This document shows positions 60,585-64,000 of a stretch of DNA of 64,000 nt, piece by piece. The DNA is from Martinezella rhizogenes. GTDB taxonomy: Bacteria; Pseudomonadota; Alphaproteobacteria; Rhizobiales; Rhizobiaceae. Below the pieces are notes generated by a model. It was given only the letters and a program-made list of their open reading frames with translations. It did no database searches and had not been told where the DNA came from. The stretch covers positions 620,001-684,000 of the forward strand of contig JAAMEZ010000058.1 of the NCBI GenBank assembly GCA_013322215.1, given 5' to 3'. The position numbers and the translations under genes are program-made. Numbering within the stretch: position 1 is the first letter of the stretch; each line of letters begins with the position of its first letter.

Positions 60585-62131
60585 GCACGATCACGACAGC
60601 CCGCGAACGCGCGGCCTCAATCATGGATGTCGCTATCAGCAAGGGGCAGGTCCGCAGCGCCGATCACAACGAGCGCAGGACCTGCATCAAGCTCAACGTC
60701 AAGGGCCTGTTGCGGCGCGACGGCAAGGATGCGGATCTCTGGTATCCGACCGATCTCGGCATCAGGAAGCATAAGCCCGCACCAGCACCTGCCGCCGAAC
60801 CGGCAATTGATCAGGCGCAGGGTCGGGTGGCGATCTGGCGCGATATCGCCAGCATCGAGATTGGCGCGCGCCTGCGGCTTGCCGACCAGTCCAAGGTCGA
60901 TGCGCTCAAGCCCTCCTTCCTCGAAATCGGCCAGAAGACGCCGATTACCGTGCAGGGGCGCGAGACCGACGATCGCGTCAACCTTTCGGCCGGTCTGCAT
61001 CGGCTGGAAACTGCGAGGCAGCTCGGCTGGGAAAAGGTGCTGTGCTTCCATGAGACCTTCGACGATCTCGACCGTGAGCTATGGGAGATCGACGAAAATC
61101 TTTGCCGTGCCGAGCTGTCGGCGGCAGACCGGGCGCTGTTCATCGCGCGGCGCAAGGAAATCTATCTCGAAAAGCACCCAGAGACGGCTCAGCATGTTTC
61201 AGGCGGCCGCGCGAGACAAAACACAGCAAGCGACAAGTTGTCGTTTGCTGAATCCACCGCGCAGGCGATCGGACAAGACAAGCGAACCGTTCAACGTGAC
61301 GCCTCGCGCGGCGAAAAGATCGTCGATATGGCGCTGCATAGGCTGCGCGGCTCACGTCTTGATAACGGATCGTTCCTCGACCGTCTCAAGCAGGTGCCAC
61401 AGGATAAGCAGGTTCTTTATGTCGAGGCCGCGCTTGCCGAGGAAAAGCGCAAGGCTGCGGATACCAAGGAAAACCGCACCAAACGCCTGCAACATTCCCG
61501 CATGATCCGCACGGCGGTCATCAACCACATTGCCGAACAGGGCAAGCGCGTGGCGGGTGAGATGCCGCGTGCGGCCTTCGCGGTCGGCTACTGCGACGTG
61601 CCCTGGCAGCAGGAAGCATGGAGCGACGAAACTGGCCAGGACAAGGGCCTGCCGTATCCTTCCATGACGGTCGACGAGCTGGTGGCACTCTGTGCTGGCG
61701 ATCGCAGCCCGTTCACGCAGGATGCCATCCTGTATTTCTGGACGACGACGAACCGCCTTGCCGATGCGCTGCGGATCATCAATGCGTGGGGCTTCACCTA
61801 CGTCAGCATGATCACATGGGACAAGGTGAATATCGGTATGGGCCGCTGGGTGCGGGATCGCACCGAACACCTGATCATCTGCAAGCGCGGCAACTTCCCC
61901 GGTATCGATCTCTATACCGCCAAGCCGGAAAGCCTCTACAGCGAGGTCAAGACCGAGCATAGCCGCAAGCCGGTCTGGTTCGCGGAAGAGATCGAACGGC
62001 TTTTCCCCGACATGCGCAAGCTGGAGCTGTTTCAGCGCAAGGAGAGCCTGCAGCCGGGCGATATCCGTCTCAACGGCAAATGGGAGTTTTGGGGCAATCA
62101 GGCGGGATCGCCGGAAGGCGGTGACGCGTGA
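60581..62131 (+). CDS. ParB-like / MT-A70 methyltransferase fusion
   Basis: A 516-residue protein. Residues about 85-185 form a ParB-like domain (LSAGLHRLETARQLGWEKVL, DENLCRAELS), then a helix-turn-helix region (STAQAIGQDKRTVQRDASRG), then an MT-A70 adenine-methyltransferase domain from about 330 with DVPW at 339-342 where DPPW is usual, and RTEHLIICKRG further on. It should methylate adenine in DNA, possibly guided by the ParB part. It starts with a GTG overlapping the previous gene and ends by a GTGA overlap. Confidence 0.85.
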   Translation: MSTITTARERAASIMDVAISKGQVRSADHNERRTCIKLNVKGLLRRDGKDADLWYPTDLGIRKHKPAPAPAAEPAIDQAQGRVAIWRDIASIEIGARLRLADQSKVDALKPSFLEIGQKTPITVQGRETDDRVNLSAGLHRLETARQLGWEKVLCFHETFDDLDRELWEIDENLCRAELSAADRALFIARRKEIYLEKHPETAQHVSGGRARQNTASDKLSFAESTAQAIGQDKRTVQRDASRGEKIVDMALHRLRGSRLDNGSFLDRLKQVPQDKQVLYVEAALAEEKRKAADTKENRTKRLQHSRMIRTAVINHIAEQGKRVAGEMPRAAFAVGYCDVPWQQEAWSDETGQDKGLPYPSMTVDELVALCAGDRSPFTQDAILYFWTTTNRLADALRIINAWGFTYVSMITWDKVNIGMGRWVRDRTEHLIICKRGNFPGIDLYTAKPESLYSEVKTEHSRKPVWFAEEIERLFPDMRKLELFQRKESLQPGDIRLNGKWEFWGNQAGSPEGGDA

Positions 62132-62427
62132 CCGAATTCCTGCCTGACGTCGATAATCTGGAAGATGCCGAGACCGACCGGCAGCGTGCCCGCTGGCTGA
62201 TCCGCGCGCCTCTGGCGAAGCTGTTGCGCGACGAAAGCCATATCCGCAGACGCCTGCAGCTAGCGCAATTCCAAGCCGGCGTCACCTACCTCGAAGCCGA
62301 GCTTTCCTTCCTTCGCAATCCGCGCCGCGACGACGGCGGTCCCATCGATTTTTGCGGGATCGAAGTCGCGCGCGGTCGCATCGACCGTATCGCTAGCGGC
62401 CTGCCGCCGCGCAACTTGGGGGCCTGA
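62128..62427 (+). CDS. hypothetical phage protein, 99 residues
   Basis: A charged protein (DAETDRQRARWLIRAPLAKL, LEAELSFLRNPRRDD) without a recognised family. The GTG at 62128 overlaps the stop of the methyltransferase fusion, and the next gene starts directly after its stop, so it is translated between two DNA methyltransferases. A role with them is possible but unproven. Confidence 0.65.
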   Translation: MTEFLPDVDNLEDAETDRQRARWLIRAPLAKLLRDESHIRRRLQLAQFQAGVTYLEAELSFLRNPRRDDGGPIDFCGIEVARGRIDRIASGLPPRNLGA

Positions 62428-64000
62428 ATGTACGCGAGCAACCTTCTCGACGGCCTCATGGCGACGAGTGCTCTCCAATATGGCGAGCCGATCATTTTCG
62501 ACAGCTTCGCTGGCGGCGGTGGAGCCTCGACGGGTATCGAGATGGCGTTGGGGCGCTCGCCCGAATATGCCATCAACCACAATGCTGAAGCTTTGGCGCT
62601 CCATGCTGCCAATCATCCAGAGACGATCCATCTTTCCGAGAACGTCTACAAGATCGACCCTCTCGATCATCTGCGCGGCAAGTATATCGGCCTCGCCTGG
62701 TTCTCCCCCGACTGCAAGCACTTCAGCAAGGCCAAGGGCGGCAAGCCGGTATCGCGCAACATCCGCGATCTTTGCTGGATCATCCCAGCTTGGATCGAGC
62801 GTATCCAGAACACCGGCGGCAAGGTCGATGTTGTCATCATGGAGAACGTAGAGGAGTTCAAGGATTACGGCCCCCTGGTCGCGACGGCGCGCGGCGAGTT
62901 TCCTGATCCCGATAGAAAGGGCGAGGACTTCCGGAAGTGGTGCAAGGCGCTCCGCAAGCTCGGGGCCAAAATGGAAATGCGCGAGTTGCGAGCGCGCGAC
63001 TATGGAACGCCGACCATCCGAAAACGCCTGTTCATCATCATGCGTTTCGACGGAAAGAAGATAGTTTGGCCGAAACCGACCCATGGCGCGCCGGATGACC
63101 CCGACGTAATCGCCGGCAGGAAGCTGCCGTGGCCCATTGTCGCCGATTGCATTGATTGGAGCCTGCCGTGTCCGTCCATATTCGAAACGGCCGACGAGAT
63201 TTGGCAAAAGTACGGTATCCAGGCGAAGCGGCCATTGGCACCTGCCTCTCACGCTCGCCTCGCGCGCGGCTTGGATCGGTTCGTGGTCCGGGCCAAGCGA
63301 CCGTATCGCGTGAATAGGCTAGCGCCCGTTCTCACCTATGCACAACAGGGCGGTTCCAACCGTCCCGTTGACGGGCAGGCCCACACCATCACTGCCAGCG
63401 ACAAGGATCAAAACGCGGTCATGTGCGCCTTCATGGCGCAAGCGAACAGCGATCGGCGCAGGATTGGTGGAGTCAATCCCGGCCGATCGATGCTTGAGCC
63501 TTCCTCGACGATCACGCAGACGGGGAGCCATCAGCAGGTCGCTGCAGCCTTTATCGCTCGTGACTTCGGCACGTCGGTCGGCCACGCGGTTACCCAGCCG
63601 TCGGCAACCATCATGCCGGAAGGGCAAGGCAAGAGCAGGTTGGTAATGCCATTCCTGCAGTCCTATTACGCGACCGGCGAGGGTTCCCGCGAGGATGAGC
63701 CGATGCGCGCCGCGACGGCAAAAGCGCGTCACAGCCACGTAGAGGCCATCGTCGACATTCCGCCCTTCACGGAGGCGCAAGCGGCTCGGGCACAGCAGGT
63801 CGCAGATCTGATGCGATCGCATGGCCTTTGGGATGAACGCGAGTTCGTCACCATCGAAATCGACGGGCAGACCTTTATCATCGTTGATATCGGCATGCGC
63901 ATGCTCACCCCGCGCGAGCTGTTCAACGCGCAGGGCTTCCCGCCAGGTTACAAGATCGACGGCTACTACGATGCTTCACGCATCGGCCATAACGGCGGCC
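62428..64000 (+). CDS. C5 cytosine DNA methyltransferase, partial (runs off the end)
   Basis: At least 524 residues of a cytosine-5 methyltransferase. Motif I is FAGGGGASTG (about 27-36), motif IV is SPDCKHFS with the catalytic cysteine C96 (the usual PCQ is PDC here), motif VI is MENVEEF (from about 138), and a variable region with GTPTIRKRLFII follows. The late LTPRELFNAQGFPPGYKI matches motif IX and X surroundings. The C terminus lies beyond the window. The target sequence cannot be deduced. Confidence 0.9.
   Translation, partial: MYASNLLDGLMATSALQYGEPIIFDSFAGGGGASTGIEMALGRSPEYAINHNAEALALHAANHPETIHLSENVYKIDPLDHLRGKYIGLAWFSPDCKHFSKAKGGKPVSRNIRDLCWIIPAWIERIQNTGGKVDVVIMENVEEFKDYGPLVATARGEFPDPDRKGEDFRKWCKALRKLGAKMEMRELRARDYGTPTIRKRLFIIMRFDGKKIVWPKPTHGAPDDPDVIAGRKLPWPIVADCIDWSLPCPSIFETADEIWQKYGIQAKRPLAPASHARLARGLDRFVVRAKRPYRVNRLAPVLTYAQQGGSNRPVDGQAHTITASDKDQNAVMCAFMAQANSDRRRIGGVNPGRSMLEPSSTITQTGSHQQVAAAFIARDFGTSVGHAVTQPSATIMPEGQGKSRLVMPFLQSYYATGEGSREDEPMRAATAKARHSHVEAIVDIPPFTEAQAARAQQVADLMRSHGLWDEREFVTIEIDGQTFIIVDIGMRMLTPRELFNAQGFPPGYKIDGYYDASRIGHNGG

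Larger units (their letters stand above)
51200..64000. mobile_element. phage-like integrative element, left part
   Basis: The region carries a tyrosine recombinase beside a tRNA, an excisionase-like gene, an HNH nuclease, divergent repressor and Cro-like genes, many short coupled genes and DNA methyltransferases. Few housekeeping genes are present. The right boundary and any structural genes lie outside the window, so a prophage cannot be told from another integrative element. The exact left attachment site is not visible. Confidence 0.85.

Noticed and set aside
1..64000. CRISPR array
   Set aside because: No regularly spaced repeats of 23-40 bases were seen. The only phased repeats are the three TTGAC units at 59544.

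Overview
The window looks like a Rhizobium chromosome (alphaproteobacterium, order Hyphomicrobiales). The GC content is high. Several protein families are typical of rhizobia: RopA-type porins, DUF982, DUF3563, an Atu4866-like protein, the TIGR02301 family, and an SmpB starting MAPKGSQRVVNK. The gaps carry palindromic intergenic repeats of the kind common in Rhizobium and Agrobacterium. All functions below come from reading the translated sequence and recalling families; no search was run.

Positions 1-51.1 kb are ordinary chromosome. The left end holds the 3' end of purF, an SDR, and a tightly coupled chain cysS-GFA-GFA-GFA-pip. Next come citramalate synthase, a RarD-type permease, a LOG protein, a large LysM envelope protein, an Atm1-type ABC exporter, a PhoN-like acid phosphatase, a PyrE-type phosphoribosyltransferase, and the phosphatidylethanolamine pair psd-pssA. 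From 17 to 31 kb lies housekeeping and accessory material: a SRAP-domain protein, YnfA, a Nudix protein, a ygfZ-HD-phosphatase chain, two small EF-hand proteins flanking a Cu/Zn superoxide dismutase, a DUF2339 membrane protein, HD and MOSC proteins, and an exported protein with two DUF4375-like segments. From 30.5 to 42.4 kb most genes are on the minus strand: recO, a response regulator, a Crp/Fnr regulator, era, rnc, lepB, acpS, DUF2062, DUF3563, rsh, rpoZ, smpB and dapA. A NYN-domain gene lies among them on the plus strand. A soluble lytic transglycosylase, an alpha/beta hydrolase, two tandem porins, an Atu4866-like gene with an SDR, and a divergent LysR regulator complete this part.

From the tRNA-Ser(GCT) at 51.1 kb to the right edge the window holds the left part of an integrated phage-like element, cut by the window end. 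A leftward arm (57.2 to 51.3 kb) carries a small protein, an XRE regulator, small membrane and phage proteins, a DnaN-like sliding clamp coupled to DUF1643, an HNH nuclease, an excisionase-like protein and a tyrosine recombinase. A central control region (57.2-58.8 kb) has a repressor-like gene, a divergent Cro-like gene and a VasI-like exported protein. It also has two clusters of TGCAAC operator-like sites, one at the leftward arm and one between the two regulators. A rightward arm (58.9 kb onward) carries a CII-like gene behind three TTGAC repeats, small coupled genes, a ParB/MT-A70 fusion and a C5 cytosine methyltransferase that runs off the end.

The most interesting parts are the shared operator system of the element, its own sliding clamp coupled to DUF1643, the ParB/MT-A70 fusion with a DVPW motif beside a cytosine methyltransferase, and the EF-hand pair with a shared C-terminal TYGQYD motif.
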